DNA of 64,000 nucleotides. It comes from Orrella daihaiensis. GTDB taxonomy: Bacteria > Pseudomonadota > Gammaproteobacteria > Burkholderiales > Burkholderiaceae_B. Location of the stretch: the NCBI RefSeq assembly GCF_022811525.1, contig NZ_CP063982.1, positions 434,001-498,000 of the forward strand, written 5' to 3'. How positions within the stretch are numbered: position 1 is the first letter of the stretch; the number at the start of each line of letters is the position of its first letter. Position numbers and translations under genes: made by a program. This document shows positions 23,400 to 32,817 of this stretch, piece after piece. The notes below the pieces were generated by a model. That model made no database searches and was not told where the DNA came from. It saw nothing but the letters and a program-made list of their open reading frames with translations.

Positions 23400-23963
23400 A
23401 TGAGCATCAAAAGCGACCTATGGATTCGGCGTGCAGCCGCCCAAGGCATGATCGAGCCGTTTGAGCCCGGTCAGGTACGAGAAAACGCCAACGGGCGAAT
23501 TGTGAGCTATGGCACTAGCAGCTATGGCTATGATGTGCGCTGCGCCAACGAATTCAAGATCTTCACCAACATCAACTCGACCATTGTTGATCCCAAGGCG
23601 TTTGATGAGAAGTCATTTGTGGATTTTGTGGGTGATATCTGCATCATTCCCCCCAATTCGTTCGCATTAGCCCGCACCGTTGAGTATTTCCGTATTCCGC
23701 GAAGTGTGCTCACCGTGTGTCTTGGCAAAAGTACCTATGCCCGTTGCGGCATTATCGTCAATGTCACGCCACTTGAACCTGAATGGGAAGGGCATGTGAC
23801 ACTCGAGTTCTCAAACACCACACCGCTGCCCGCCAAAATTTATGCTGGCGAGGGTTGCGCGCAGATGCTGTTTTTTGAAAGCGACGAAATTTGCGAGACG
23901 TCATACAAGGACCGGGGTGGTAAGTATCAGGGCCAGCAGGGCGTTACTTTGCCACGTACTTAG
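23400..23963 (+). CDS. dcd: dCTP deaminase
   Basis: A homotrimeric enzyme that deaminates dCTP to dUTP for thymidylate synthesis. The family features GTSSYGYDVRCANEFKIF, CLGKSTYARCGIIVNVTPLE and EWEGHVTLEFSNTTPLPAKI (with the catalytic Glu) are all present; length is 187 residues. It follows apbC by 68 bp and precedes the decarboxylase by 45 bp. The window also contains thyA and folA, which act in the same nucleotide pathway but are not linked. Confidence 0.96.
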   Translation: MSIKSDLWIRRAAAQGMIEPFEPGQVRENANGRIVSYGTSSYGYDVRCANEFKIFTNINSTIVDPKAFDEKSFVDFVGDICIIPPNSFALARTVEYFRIPRSVLTVCLGKSTYARCGIIVNVTPLEPEWEGHVTLEFSNTTPLPAKIYAGEGCAQMLFFESDEICETSYKDRGGKYQGQQGVTLPRT

Positions 23964-24008
23964 TCATAAGACATTTTTGCGCAGTCAGGCAGTCAAGGGA
24001 GTTCCTCC

Positions 24009-26270
24009 ATGAAGTTTCGTTTCCCGATTTACATTATTGATGAGGACTTCCGCTCGGAAAATGCCTCAGGCTTGGGTGTTCGCGCACTGGCTGCTGCAAT
24101 CGAAGCAGAGGGCATGGAGGTTATCGGTGTCACAAGCTATGGTGACTTGAGTTCATTTGCTCAGCAGCAAAGTCGGGCGAGCGCTTTCATCCTGTCAATT
24201 GACGATGAAGAGTTCGATATTGATGTCGCAGTTGACCACTCGAGTGCCATTCAAAACTTACGCTCATTTATTGGTGAATTACGTTTCAGAAACGCTGACA
24301 TCCCTATCTATCTGTATGGTGAGACGCGCACCTCTGAACACATCCCCAACGATATTTTGCGGGAACTGCACGGCTTTATTCACATGTTCGAAGACACACC
24401 AGAGTTCGTGGCGCGTCACATTATTCGCGAAGCGCGCAGCTACATTGACGGCCTTGCCCCGCCATTCTTTAGGGAATTGGTTAACTACGCTCAAGATGGT
24501 TCGTACTCATGGCATTGCCCTGGGCACTCCGGTGGTGTTGCGTTTTTAAAGAGCCCGGTAGGTCAGATGTTTCACCAGTTTTTTGGTGAGAACATGTTAA
24601 GAGCTGATGTCTGTAATGCCGTAGACGAGTTGGGGCAACTGCTTGATCACACGGGCCCTGTGGCAGAGTCCGAGTTAAACGCCGCCCGAATTTTTCATGC
24701 GGACCATTGTTTTTTTGTGACCAACGGCACCTCTACGTCCAACAAGGTTGTGTGGCATGCCAACGTTGCTGCTGACGACATTGTGGTGGTTGATCGCAAC
24801 TGTCACAAGTCTATTCTGCATGCGATCACCATGACGGGTGCCATTCCGGTTTTTCTGAGGCCAACGCGCAATCATCTTGGAATTATCGGTCCGATTCCAC
24901 TAAGCGAGTTCGAACCGGACAATATTCAGAAAAAAATTGACGCCAATCCGTTTGCAAGACGGGCGCGATCGAATCAGGCCCGGATTTTGACGCTGACTCA
25001 AAGTACCTACGATGGCGTGATTTACAACGTTGAAATGATCAAAGATAGGCTTGGCTCAACGATTGATACCTTGCACTTTGATGAAGCCTGGTTGCCGCAT
25101 GCGCCTTTTCATGATTTCTATCGCGATATGCATGCGATCGGTGCGAACCGACCCCGCAGTGAGCGTGCGATGGTCTATGCCACACACTCGACACACAAAT
25201 TATTGGCGGGCATTTCTCAGGCGTCCCAGATTGTGGTGCAAGAATCCCAAACCCGCCGGTTAGACCGCAACGTATTTAACGAAGCGTACTTGATGCACAC
25301 GTCAACGTCACCCCAGTACGCCATCATTGCATCATGTGATGTGGCTGCAGCCATGATGGAACCGCCAGGCGGCACAGCCTTGGTTGAAGAAAGCATTCGC
25401 GAGGCGATGGATTTCCGGCGGGCGATGCGCAAAGTACAAGCTGAGTATGGCGACTCGGATTGGTGGTTCAGTGTGTGGGGTCCAGATGAGTTGCCGACTC
25501 AGGGCATTGGTGGGCAATCCGATTGGGTGCTTAAAGCCAATGATCATTGGCATGGTTTTGGTGATTTGGCTCAAGATTTCAATATGCTTGACCCCATTAA
25601 GGCCACGATTGTCACGCCTGGTCTGGATATGTCTGGCAGTTTTGGGGAGTCCGGTATTCCGGCAGCGTTGGTCTCCAAGTACCTGACCGAACACGGCGTT
25701 GTCGTGGAGAAAACCGGTCTGTACTCATTTTTTATCTTGTTTACGATCGGTATTACCAAAGGGCGCTGGAATACGTTGCTGACTGCCTTGCAGCAATTTA
25801 AAGACGACTATGACCGCAACCAGCCAATGTGGCGCATTCTGCCTGAGTTTTGTCGGGATCACCGCCGTTATGAGCGCATGGGTTTGCGCGATCTATGCCA
25901 GTTGATCCACGAAGCCTATCGTGAGTATGACGTTGCTCGTTTGACCACCGAGATGTATTTGTCAGACATGGTGCCGGAATTCAAACCATCAGATGCGTTT
26001 GCCTATATGGCGCATGGTGATGTCGAGCGTATCTCAATTGATGAGCTTGAAGGGCGTGCGACAGGTGTACTGCTAACACCCTATCCACCGGGTATCCCTT
26101 TGCTGATTCCTGGCGAGCGCTTTAACAAGACAATTGTTCAGTATCTGCAGTTTGCGCGAGATTTCAATAGCCGCTTCCCTGGGTTTGAGACTTATATTCA
26201 TGGCCTGGCTGAAGAGGAGGACGCCAGCGGTAATAAGCGTCTATATGTGGACTGCATCAAGCAGAGCTAA
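24009..26270 (+). CDS. Orn/Lys/Arg decarboxylase, fold type I (arginine decarboxylase-like)
   Basis: A 753-residue PLP enzyme of the large acid-inducible type. The N-terminal wing/response-regulator-like domain covers residues 1-130; the PLP-binding lysine is in ATHSTHKLLAGISQ near residue 398; GHSGGVAFLKSP and NGTSTSNKVVW are conserved cofactor-site segments. In betaproteobacteria this protein is usually annotated as arginine/lysine/ornithine decarboxylase, constitutively linked to dcd; I would guess arginine as substrate but cannot decide from the sequence. It is followed within 6 bp by a flavoprotein gene. Confidence 0.92.
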   Translation: MKFRFPIYIIDEDFRSENASGLGVRALAAAIEAEGMEVIGVTSYGDLSSFAQQQSRASAFILSIDDEEFDIDVAVDHSSAIQNLRSFIGELRFRNADIPIYLYGETRTSEHIPNDILRELHGFIHMFEDTPEFVARHIIREARSYIDGLAPPFFRELVNYAQDGSYSWHCPGHSGGVAFLKSPVGQMFHQFFGENMLRADVCNAVDELGQLLDHTGPVAESELNAARIFHADHCFFVTNGTSTSNKVVWHANVAADDIVVVDRNCHKSILHAITMTGAIPVFLRPTRNHLGIIGPIPLSEFEPDNIQKKIDANPFARRARSNQARILTLTQSTYDGVIYNVEMIKDRLGSTIDTLHFDEAWLPHAPFHDFYRDMHAIGANRPRSERAMVYATHSTHKLLAGISQASQIVVQESQTRRLDRNVFNEAYLMHTSTSPQYAIIASCDVAAAMMEPPGGTALVEESIREAMDFRRAMRKVQAEYGDSDWWFSVWGPDELPTQGIGGQSDWVLKANDHWHGFGDLAQDFNMLDPIKATIVTPGLDMSGSFGESGIPAALVSKYLTEHGVVVEKTGLYSFFILFTIGITKGRWNTLLTALQQFKDDYDRNQPMWRILPEFCRDHRRYERMGLRDLCQLIHEAYREYDVARLTTEMYLSDMVPEFKPSDAFAYMAHGDVERISIDELEGRATGVLLTPYPPGIPLLIPGERFNKTIVQYLQFARDFNSRFPGFETYIHGLAEEEDASGNKRLYVDCIKQS

Positions 26271-26276
26271 CAAGAC

Positions 26277-27473
26277 GTGACCAAGGTTGATGTCATCGTC
26301 ATCGGTGCCGGTGCGGCTGGCATGATGTGTGCAGCCACGGCTGGCCTAGCCGGGCGAGAGGTGATGTTGATCGACCATGCCAGCAAACTGGCTGAAAAAA
26401 TCCGAATTTCTGGTGGCGGGCGTTGCAATTTCACCAACGTTAATGTCACCCCCGAGAATTTTATTTCGGCAAATCCCAAGTTCTGCCGCACTGTGCTGGC
26501 TGGCTACACGCCGCAGGACTTCATCAAGCTCGTCAATTCCCACGGCATTTCCTGGCATGAAAAGCACCGTGGTCAGTTGTTCTGCGACGACAGCAGTGAG
26601 CAAATCATTGCGATGCTCAAGCGCGAGTGTGACAGGGCGAATGTCAGGTGGCGAATGCCGTGCTCGGTGCAAAGCGTCAAGCAAACCGCCGATGGTTTTG
26701 AGCTCGACACATCCGTTGGTGTGCTGTGCTGTCGCGACTTGGTCATTGCCACCGGCGGTACAGCAGTGCCGCAGGTAGGGGCTACAGATTTCGCATTGAG
26801 AATAGCCCAGCAATTTGGCGTGGACGTGATCGATCCGAGGCCTGCCTTGGTACCTTTACAGTTTGACCCCAAAGTCTGGCAGCCGTTTGCAAACTTGGCG
26901 GGCGTGGCAATCGAGGCCGAGATTGCGGTGGCCAATGGTCGGCAGCGCTTTGTCGAAGATATGTTGTTTACCCATCGAGGCTTGTCTGGTCCCGGGATTT
27001 TGCAGATCTCTAGTTATTGGCGGGCTGGACAGTCTTTGGCTATTAACTTGTTGCCGATGCGGGGCTTGGCTGAGCAATTGATCGCGCTAAAGTCTGGCGC
27101 CAAACAACAGGCCGTTACGGTCATGGCTAAGTTTTGGCCTAAACGTCTGGCCGAGCAGTGGCTCGGCGAAGCGGGTCAGCGCAAGTTTGCCGAATGGTCG
27201 GACAAAGCAGTGAGGGCACTGATTGAGCAAATACAAAACTGGCAGGTCACGCCCTCTGGTTCTGCGGGGCTGCGCAAAGCCGAAGTCATGGCCGGTGGCA
27301 TAGATACGGATGCGCTGGATCAGCGCACGTTAGGTGTGAAGGGTATACGCGGGCTGTATTTTTTGGGTGAAGCCGTGGATGTGACGGGCTGGCTTGGCGG
27401 TTACAACTTTCAGTGGGCGTGGGCAAGCGGGGTGGCTTGTGGACGCGCGCTATCAGCAAGGGCTCGAGGTTAG
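26277..27473 (+). CDS. YhiN/HI0933-family FAD-binding flavoprotein
   Basis: A 398-residue oxidoreductase with an N-terminal dinucleotide-binding motif (VIVIGAGAAGMMCAATAGLA), the family segment KIRISGGGRCNFTN near residue 44, and the C-terminal GLYFLGEAVDVTGWLGGYNF. The HI0933 family is often called aminoacetone-oxidase-like, but its physiological role is unknown. The start is GTG 26277, 6 bp behind the decarboxylase stop, so they are probably co-transcribed. A hairpin with a T-rich tail follows at 27565-27597. Confidence 0.9.
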   Translation: MTKVDVIVIGAGAAGMMCAATAGLAGREVMLIDHASKLAEKIRISGGGRCNFTNVNVTPENFISANPKFCRTVLAGYTPQDFIKLVNSHGISWHEKHRGQLFCDDSSEQIIAMLKRECDRANVRWRMPCSVQSVKQTADGFELDTSVGVLCCRDLVIATGGTAVPQVGATDFALRIAQQFGVDVIDPRPALVPLQFDPKVWQPFANLAGVAIEAEIAVANGRQRFVEDMLFTHRGLSGPGILQISSYWRAGQSLAINLLPMRGLAEQLIALKSGAKQQAVTVMAKFWPKRLAEQWLGEAGQRKFAEWSDKAVRALIEQIQNWQVTPSGSAGLRKAEVMAGGIDTDALDQRTLGVKGIRGLYFLGEAVDVTGWLGGYNFQWAWASGVACGRALSARARG

Positions 27474-27564
27474 GTTGATGACTTTGTACATCGGTGGCTG
27501 TGTCGCTTTCAGACGACTGAACGCCTAGCCGTCAAAGCCAATAAATTCAGTGTGTTGAGGCAAC

Positions 27565-27597
27565 AAGCTCAAGCGAGCTGTGAGCGTTAGCTTTTAT
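27565..27597 (+). terminator. Probable intrinsic terminator after the flavoprotein gene
   Basis: The arms AAGCT (27565-27569) and AGCTT (27589-27593), extended by inner pairs, are followed by TTTATT. It separates the decarboxylase/flavoprotein operon from the glycine riboswitch. The stem is imperfect, so confidence is modest. Confidence 0.4.
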
Positions 27598-27664
27598 TAA
27601 CTGACTCATTAGTGTCTTTTTACTGTTTTAACGGGCGTTTTCCGGGTAACCTACGGCTGTCTGT

Positions 27665-27870
27665 GAATACCCTATGCAGGAGAGCGTGTCGTTCTGACAC
27701 CGCCGAAGGCGCAATTCGCCCAGAATCGCTCAGGCACCACATACTGCACAGGGTTTCGTCTATGAGGCGGCACAGGACTCTGGAGAGACTTGCCGTTGTT
27801 TGATTGGCAAGCGCCGAAGGTGCAGCTGGTGAAGCCACCAGAAAACTCTCAGGCAAAAGGACAGAGGGGC
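27665..27870 (+). promoter_or_regulatory. Tandem glycine riboswitch
   Basis: Two glycine aptamers in series lie upstream of gcvT. Each shows GGAGAG, a GCCGAAGG-type stem (CCGCCGAAGGCG at about 27710; GCGCCGAAGGTGC at about 27811) and CTCAGGCA (27729; 27848). The second ends with the canonical AAAAGGACAGAGGGG. The first has a divergent 3' side (CCACATACTGCACAGGG) closed by ACCCT/AGGGT pairing (about 27669 with 27750). By established knowledge glycine binding turns on the glycine cleavage operon. The expression platform lies between 27871 and the gcvT start at 27939. Confidence 0.93.
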
Positions 27871-27938
27871 GGATCGTAGGATGAAGTTGTCATTGATGTG
27901 ACGAACCGTGATCCACGCCACCTGTCTGGAGAGTTTAT

Positions 27939-29036
27939 ATGTCTGCCTTGCAAAGAACACCCTTATATGATGCGCACGTAGCGGCCAACGCTCGCCTGGT
28001 GGATTTCGGTGGTTGGGAAATGCCCTTGCATTACGGCTCGCAGATCGAAGAACATCATGCCGTAAGACAAAACGTGGGTATGTTTGATGTTTCGCACATG
28101 CGCAGCGTCGACATATCAGGACCGCAATCTCGAGCCTTTTTGCGCTACCTTTTGGCCAATGACGTTAACAAGCTGAAGCAAACCGGCCGTGCACTCTACA
28201 GCTGCATGTTGAATCCGCAGGGCGGCATTATTGACGATCTGATCGCGTACCACTTTGCCGAGGAGCAGTGGCGATTGGTGGTGAACGCCGCCTGTGCACA
28301 GGCAGATATTGCCTGGATGAAGCGTGTGGCCAGTGCAAAGTCTTTTGAAGTGGTGATCGCTGAGCGTCCTGATTTGGCCATGCTGGCATTGCAAGGTCCA
28401 CAGGCAATGAAGGTGCTCGGTGAGACGCGTGCGCCGTGGGCTGCCGCTGTGGCTGAGGTCAAACCCTTCACAGCGGTCACGTTCGGTGATGTCGTGGTGG
28501 CCCGCACGGGCTATACCGGTGAAGACGGTGTTGAAATCATGCTCCCGGCCGATCAGGTGGTTGACCTCTGGAATGATTTATTGGCTGCCGGTGTGGCCCC
28601 TTGCGGGTTGGGGGCGCGTGACACACTACGTCTGGAAGCTGGTATGAATCTGTACGGCCAGGATATGGATGCGTTGACCATACCCGCCCAAGCCGGCTTG
28701 AGCTGGACGGTCGCCTTGGCCGATGAGGCACGTGATTTCGTTGGGCGCGCTGCGATTACACAATTTCCAGCGTCAGGGCAAATGCTGGGACTGAAGCTTC
28801 AGGAAAAAGGTGTGATGCGTGCACATATGACTGTGCAAACAGCCTCAGGCGATGGCGAGATCACCAGCGGCACCATGTCCCCCACCCTCGGCATATCGAT
28901 CGCCATGGCTCGGTTGCCCGATGGTGTCTTGGTCGGCGAGGATGTACACGTAAATATTCGAGGAAAGTCAGTTCCAGCTAAGGTTTGCCAGCTACCGTTT
29001 GTGCGTCACGGCAAAGCCGTGGAACCGAAGTCTTAA
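27939..29036 (+). CDS. gcvT: Glycine cleavage system T protein (aminomethyltransferase)
   Basis: Transfers the aminomethyl carbon from lipoyl-H protein to tetrahydrofolate. The N-terminal LYDAHVAANARLVDFGGWEM and GMFDVSHMRSVDI, and RTGYTGEDGVEIML and GLGARDTLRLEAGMNLYG further on, are T-protein signatures. Length 365. The ATG at 27939 follows GGAGAG and the glycine riboswitch. It is first gene of gcvT-gcvH-gcvP. Confidence 0.96.
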   Translation: MSALQRTPLYDAHVAANARLVDFGGWEMPLHYGSQIEEHHAVRQNVGMFDVSHMRSVDISGPQSRAFLRYLLANDVNKLKQTGRALYSCMLNPQGGIIDDLIAYHFAEEQWRLVVNAACAQADIAWMKRVASAKSFEVVIAERPDLAMLALQGPQAMKVLGETRAPWAAAVAEVKPFTAVTFGDVVVARTGYTGEDGVEIMLPADQVVDLWNDLLAAGVAPCGLGARDTLRLEAGMNLYGQDMDALTIPAQAGLSWTVALADEARDFVGRAAITQFPASGQMLGLKLQEKGVMRAHMTVQTASGDGEITSGTMSPTLGISIAMARLPDGVLVGEDVHVNIRGKSVPAKVCQLPFVRHGKAVEPKS

Positions 29037-29070
29037 CGTGTTTAATCAAGCAGTGTTTGCGGAGATTTGA

Positions 29071-29451
29071 ATGAGCATTCCGAACGATCGTAAGTATGTG
29101 TCCTCGCATGAGTGGATTTTGCCTGAAGGTGACATGCTCTTAGTGGGTATCACCGATCCTGCCCAGGATCAGCTCGGAGATTTGGTGTTTGTGGGTGACG
29201 TGCGGGTGGGCGCCAAGCTAAAGGCTGGCGAGACTGCTGGTGTGGTGGAGTCGGTCAAGGCAGCATCCGATATCTACGCCCCAGTCGATGGCGAAGTGGT
29301 GGGATTTAACGATTCCCTGAATGATGCTCCCGAAAGCATCAATGGGGATCCTTATGGAACATGGATTTATAAATTTAAGCCTGCAAATATGGCTGACATC
29401 GACGGATTGCTCGATGCGGCCGCGTATCAGGCGGTAGTTGACGCGAGCTAA
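29071..29451 (+). CDS. gcvH: Glycine cleavage system H protein
   Basis: A 126-residue lipoyl carrier that shuttles the aminomethyl group between P, T and L proteins. The lipoylated lysine is K63 in VVESVKAASDIYAP; HEWILPEG and GITDPAQDQLGDLV are typical. It lies 34 bp after gcvT and 3 bp before gcvP, under control of the same riboswitch. Confidence 0.97.
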   Translation: MSIPNDRKYVSSHEWILPEGDMLLVGITDPAQDQLGDLVFVGDVRVGAKLKAGETAGVVESVKAASDIYAPVDGEVVGFNDSLNDAPESINGDPYGTWIYKFKPANMADIDGLLDAAAYQAVVDAS

Positions 29452-29454
29452 ATC

Positions 29455-32331
29455 ATGACAAGACCAACGACCGAGACGGCTGGCGCGTTTATTGCGCGCC
29501 ATATTGGCCCTGGCCAGGCTGACCGCCAGCAGATGCTGGCTGCCATTGGTGTGGATAGCGTAGACACGCTGATGCAAACCGTGGTGCCGGGCAATATTCA
29601 TCTGTCCGGTCTGTTGGACTTGCCATCGCCTAAAGACGAGCCAGAGGTTCTGGCTGAGCTTAAGAGCATCGCCAATCAAAACCGGGTGATGCGAAGCTAC
29701 ATTGGGCAAGGCTACTATGGCACGCACACGCCAAACGTGATCTTGCGCAATATCCTGGAAAATCCAGCTTGGTACACGGCTTATACGCCTTATCAACCAG
29801 AAATCTCGCAAGGTCGCCTTGAGGCGATTCTGAATTTCCAGACCATGGTGGCAGATCTGACGGGTTTAGATATTGCCAACGCGTCGTTACTTGATGAGGG
29901 CACGGCAGCTGCCGAAGCCATGACCCTGGCCTGGCGAGTGACGCGGCATAAGGATCGGCCGTTTTTTGTGTCAGCTAATTGCCATCCGCAAACAATCGAA
30001 GTGGTTAAAACTAGAGCCGAAGGCCTGGGAATTGAATTGGTCGTCGCCGATGAGGCGGCCGGTGTGCCGACTTGTTTCGGCGTGTTGTTGCAATACCCGC
30101 AAACGTTGGGTGACGTGGTCGATTACCGCGGCCTCGCGGAAAAAATTCATGCCGATGACGGGGTGGTGGCATGTGCGACCGACCTATTGGCCTTGACCTT
30201 GCTTGAGGCACCTGGCAACTTGGGTGCGGATATCGCCATTGGTTCGGCGCAGCGCTTTGGTGTACCCATGGGGTTTGGTGGGCCACACGCAGCGTTCATG
30301 AGTTGCAAGGATGCCTTTAAGCGGCACATGCCTGGTCGCCTGGTGGGTGTGTCCAAAGATGCGATGGGTAATCCAGCATTGAGGCTAGCTCTCCAAACTC
30401 GCGAGCAACACATCCGTCGAGAAAAAGCCACCTCCAATATATGCACAGCGCAAGTCCTGCTTGCCGTGATGGCCAGCATGTACGCCTTGTGGCATGGGCC
30501 AGCTGGTCTAAAAGCCATCGCCCGTCGGGTGCATCATCACACGGCAGCGGTGCGCACAGCACTGCAGGAGCTAGGGTTTAAGGTTGCCAATGAGGGTTAC
30601 TTTGATACTTTGCTGGTCAAGACTGGTGAGAATACGGCTGCGATTCACGATGCAGCTGTGAAAGCCGGTATGAACTTGCGACATGTCAGTGACAGCGAGC
30701 TTGCGTTGTCAATTGACGAAACCGTTCGCGTTGAGGACGTTACTGCTTTGCTAGCAGTGTTTGCCCATGTCGTCGGTAAACAGGTAGAACTGAGTTGGCC
30801 GCAAGATAACGAATTGCCCGGTGTGGCTCAGACGGTGGCACGCCATTCAGAGATATTGACGCATGCTGTGTTCTCGAGCATTCAGTCTGAGACAGACATG
30901 TTGCGTTATTTGCGTCAACTAAGCGACAAGGATTTGGCGCTTGATCGCACCATGATTCCACTGGGCTCTTGCACCATGAAGCTAAACGCCACGGTCGAAA
31001 TGATTCCGGTGACCTGGCCCGAATTCGCCAACATGCATCCCTTTGCGCCGAGCGATCAGACCCAAGGATACAAGACCCTGATTGATCGTTTGTCGGCCTA
31101 CCTTTGTGAGATCACCGGGTACGACGCCGTTAGCCTGCAGCCTAATTCAGGTGCGCAAGGTGAGTATGCGGGTTTATTGGCCATTCGTGCCTATCATCGA
31201 TCACGTGGTGATCTGCAGCGCAACATCTGCCTGATTCCTGAGTCAGCCCATGGCACCAATCCAGCGTCGGCCAATATGGTGGGTATGGATGTGGTGGTGG
31301 TACGTGCTGACTCGCTTGGCAACGTTGATGTTGAGCATCTTAAGGAATGTATTGCCCAAGCAGGCGATCGCTTGGCCGCTTTGATGGTGACCTATCCATC
31401 GACGCACGGCGTATTTGAAGAGGCGATCACAGAAATTTGCGATCTGGTGCATGCGGCTGGCGGCCAAGTCTATATGGACGGTGCAAACATGAATGCCATG
31501 GTGGGTGTTGCTCAGCCGGGCAAGTTTGGTTCCGATGTTTCACACCTGAACCTGCACAAGACTTTCTGTATTCCCCATGGTGGCGGTGGTCCCGGTGTCG
31601 GCCCTGTTGCATGCCGTGCCCATTTGGCACCGTACTTGCCTGGCGTGGTTCACACCAGTGGCCAACTCCCGGCAGACGCACCGGTAGGCCCTGTTAGTGC
31701 AGCACCGTTCGGATCGGCGAGCATCTTACCGATCTCTATGGCCTATATCTTGTTGATGGGTGCCCAAGGATTACGTGATGCCACCGAAGTAGCTATTCTG
31801 AATGCCAATTATGTGGCTACCCGACTAGCACCGCACTATCCCATCCTCTATACCGGTAAGGGCGGACGCGTAGCGCATGAGTGTATCCTCGATATGCGCC
31901 CAATCAAGGACAAGACGGGTATTTCAGCCGAGGACATTGCCAAGCGCTTGATGGACTATGGGTTCCATGCGCCGACCATGTCGTTTCCGGTGGCAGGCAC
32001 TTTAATGGTTGAGCCTACAGAGTCGGAAGGTTTGGCAGAGCTTGACCGTTTTGTCGATGCCATGATTGCGATTCGTCAAGAGATTGAGCAGGTGGCCAAT
32101 GGCGAGCGTGATGCTAATGACAATGTTTTGAAGAACGCGCCGCATACCGCACACATGCTAATGGCTCAAGAATGGCATCATGATTACAGTCGTCATGAAG
32201 CAGGCTTTCCGATGCCCGCGCAATTACAAAGCAAGTACTGGCCCCCGGTAGCGCGCGTTGATAACGCATGGGGTGATCGTAATCTTGTGTGTGCTTGCCC
32301 GCCGGTGAGTGACTACGCGCAAGCGACTTGA
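29455..32331 (+). CDS. gcvP: Glycine dehydrogenase (decarboxylating), P protein
   Basis: The PLP-dependent decarboxylase of the glycine cleavage system, in the single-chain form (958 residues). The N-terminal half starts FIARHIGPGQADRQQML; the PLP lysine is near residue 702 in HLNLHKTFCIPHGGGGPG; the glycine-rich loop follows. It completes the riboswitch-controlled operon and ends one base before the convergent folA stop codon; lpd (L protein) is not in the window. Confidence 0.97.
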   Translation: MTRPTTETAGAFIARHIGPGQADRQQMLAAIGVDSVDTLMQTVVPGNIHLSGLLDLPSPKDEPEVLAELKSIANQNRVMRSYIGQGYYGTHTPNVILRNILENPAWYTAYTPYQPEISQGRLEAILNFQTMVADLTGLDIANASLLDEGTAAAEAMTLAWRVTRHKDRPFFVSANCHPQTIEVVKTRAEGLGIELVVADEAAGVPTCFGVLLQYPQTLGDVVDYRGLAEKIHADDGVVACATDLLALTLLEAPGNLGADIAIGSAQRFGVPMGFGGPHAAFMSCKDAFKRHMPGRLVGVSKDAMGNPALRLALQTREQHIRREKATSNICTAQVLLAVMASMYALWHGPAGLKAIARRVHHHTAAVRTALQELGFKVANEGYFDTLLVKTGENTAAIHDAAVKAGMNLRHVSDSELALSIDETVRVEDVTALLAVFAHVVGKQVELSWPQDNELPGVAQTVARHSEILTHAVFSSIQSETDMLRYLRQLSDKDLALDRTMIPLGSCTMKLNATVEMIPVTWPEFANMHPFAPSDQTQGYKTLIDRLSAYLCEITGYDAVSLQPNSGAQGEYAGLLAIRAYHRSRGDLQRNICLIPESAHGTNPASANMVGMDVVVVRADSLGNVDVEHLKECIAQAGDRLAALMVTYPSTHGVFEEAITEICDLVHAAGGQVYMDGANMNAMVGVAQPGKFGSDVSHLNLHKTFCIPHGGGGPGVGPVACRAHLAPYLPGVVHTSGQLPADAPVGPVSAAPFGSASILPISMAYILLMGAQGLRDATEVAILNANYVATRLAPHYPILYTGKGGRVAHECILDMRPIKDKTGISAEDIAKRLMDYGFHAPTMSFPVAGTLMVEPTESEGLAELDRFVDAMIAIRQEIEQVANGERDANDNVLKNAPHTAHMLMAQEWHHDYSRHEAGFPMPAQLQSKYWPPVARVDNAWGDRNLVCACPPVSDYAQAT

Positions 32332-32817
32332 TCAGGTGCGCCTGCGGTACTCGACAAAGTCATAGGCGAGGTGATTGTCTGCAGGTTGAGGCTGTCTTTC
32401 GGTCTCAACCCAGACGTTAGGGTCGAGGACCGGAAAAAAAGCATCGCCATCCACGTCGGTGTCAATCTCGGTAGCAATGACTTTATCGACTTTAGGTAAT
32501 GCATCAGCGTAGAGTTGTGCCCCACCGATAACGCAAACTTCATCGACCTGGCCCGCTGCACCCAAGGCCTGCTCGAGCGAGTGAACTAATACGGCTCCAG
32601 TAAAGTCACCCTGGCCAGAGCGGCTGACCACAATATTGGTGCGGCCAGGCAGGGGGCGCCCGAGTGAAAGCCAGGTCTTTCTGCCCATGATGATGGGCTT
32701 TCCCATGGTTTGGCGCTTGAAGTGAGCAAGGTCACCCGGAAGTTTCCAGGGAAGTTGATTGTCCTTGCCAATCACTCGGTTACGGCTGTAGGCGACGATC
32801 AGTGAGACTGTGGTCAT
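32332..32817 (-). CDS. folA: Dihydrofolate reductase
   Basis: A 161-residue NADPH-dependent enzyme. The N-terminal VSLIVAYSRNRVIGKDNQLPW carries the substrate-loop motif with LPW; PIIMGRKTWLSLG and VCVIGGAQLYADALP are the cofactor-binding signatures. Its start overlaps the thyA stop by 4 bp, so folA is last in an osmC-thyA-folA operon on the minus strand; this links dihydrofolate made by ThyA to its recycling. Confidence 0.96.
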   Translation of the reverse strand: MTTVSLIVAYSRNRVIGKDNQLPWKLPGDLAHFKRQTMGKPIIMGRKTWLSLGRPLPGRTNIVVSRSGQGDFTGAVLVHSLEQALGAAGQVDEVCVIGGAQLYADALPKVDKVIATEIDTDVDGDAFFPVLDPNVWVETERQPQPADNHLAYDFVEYRRRT

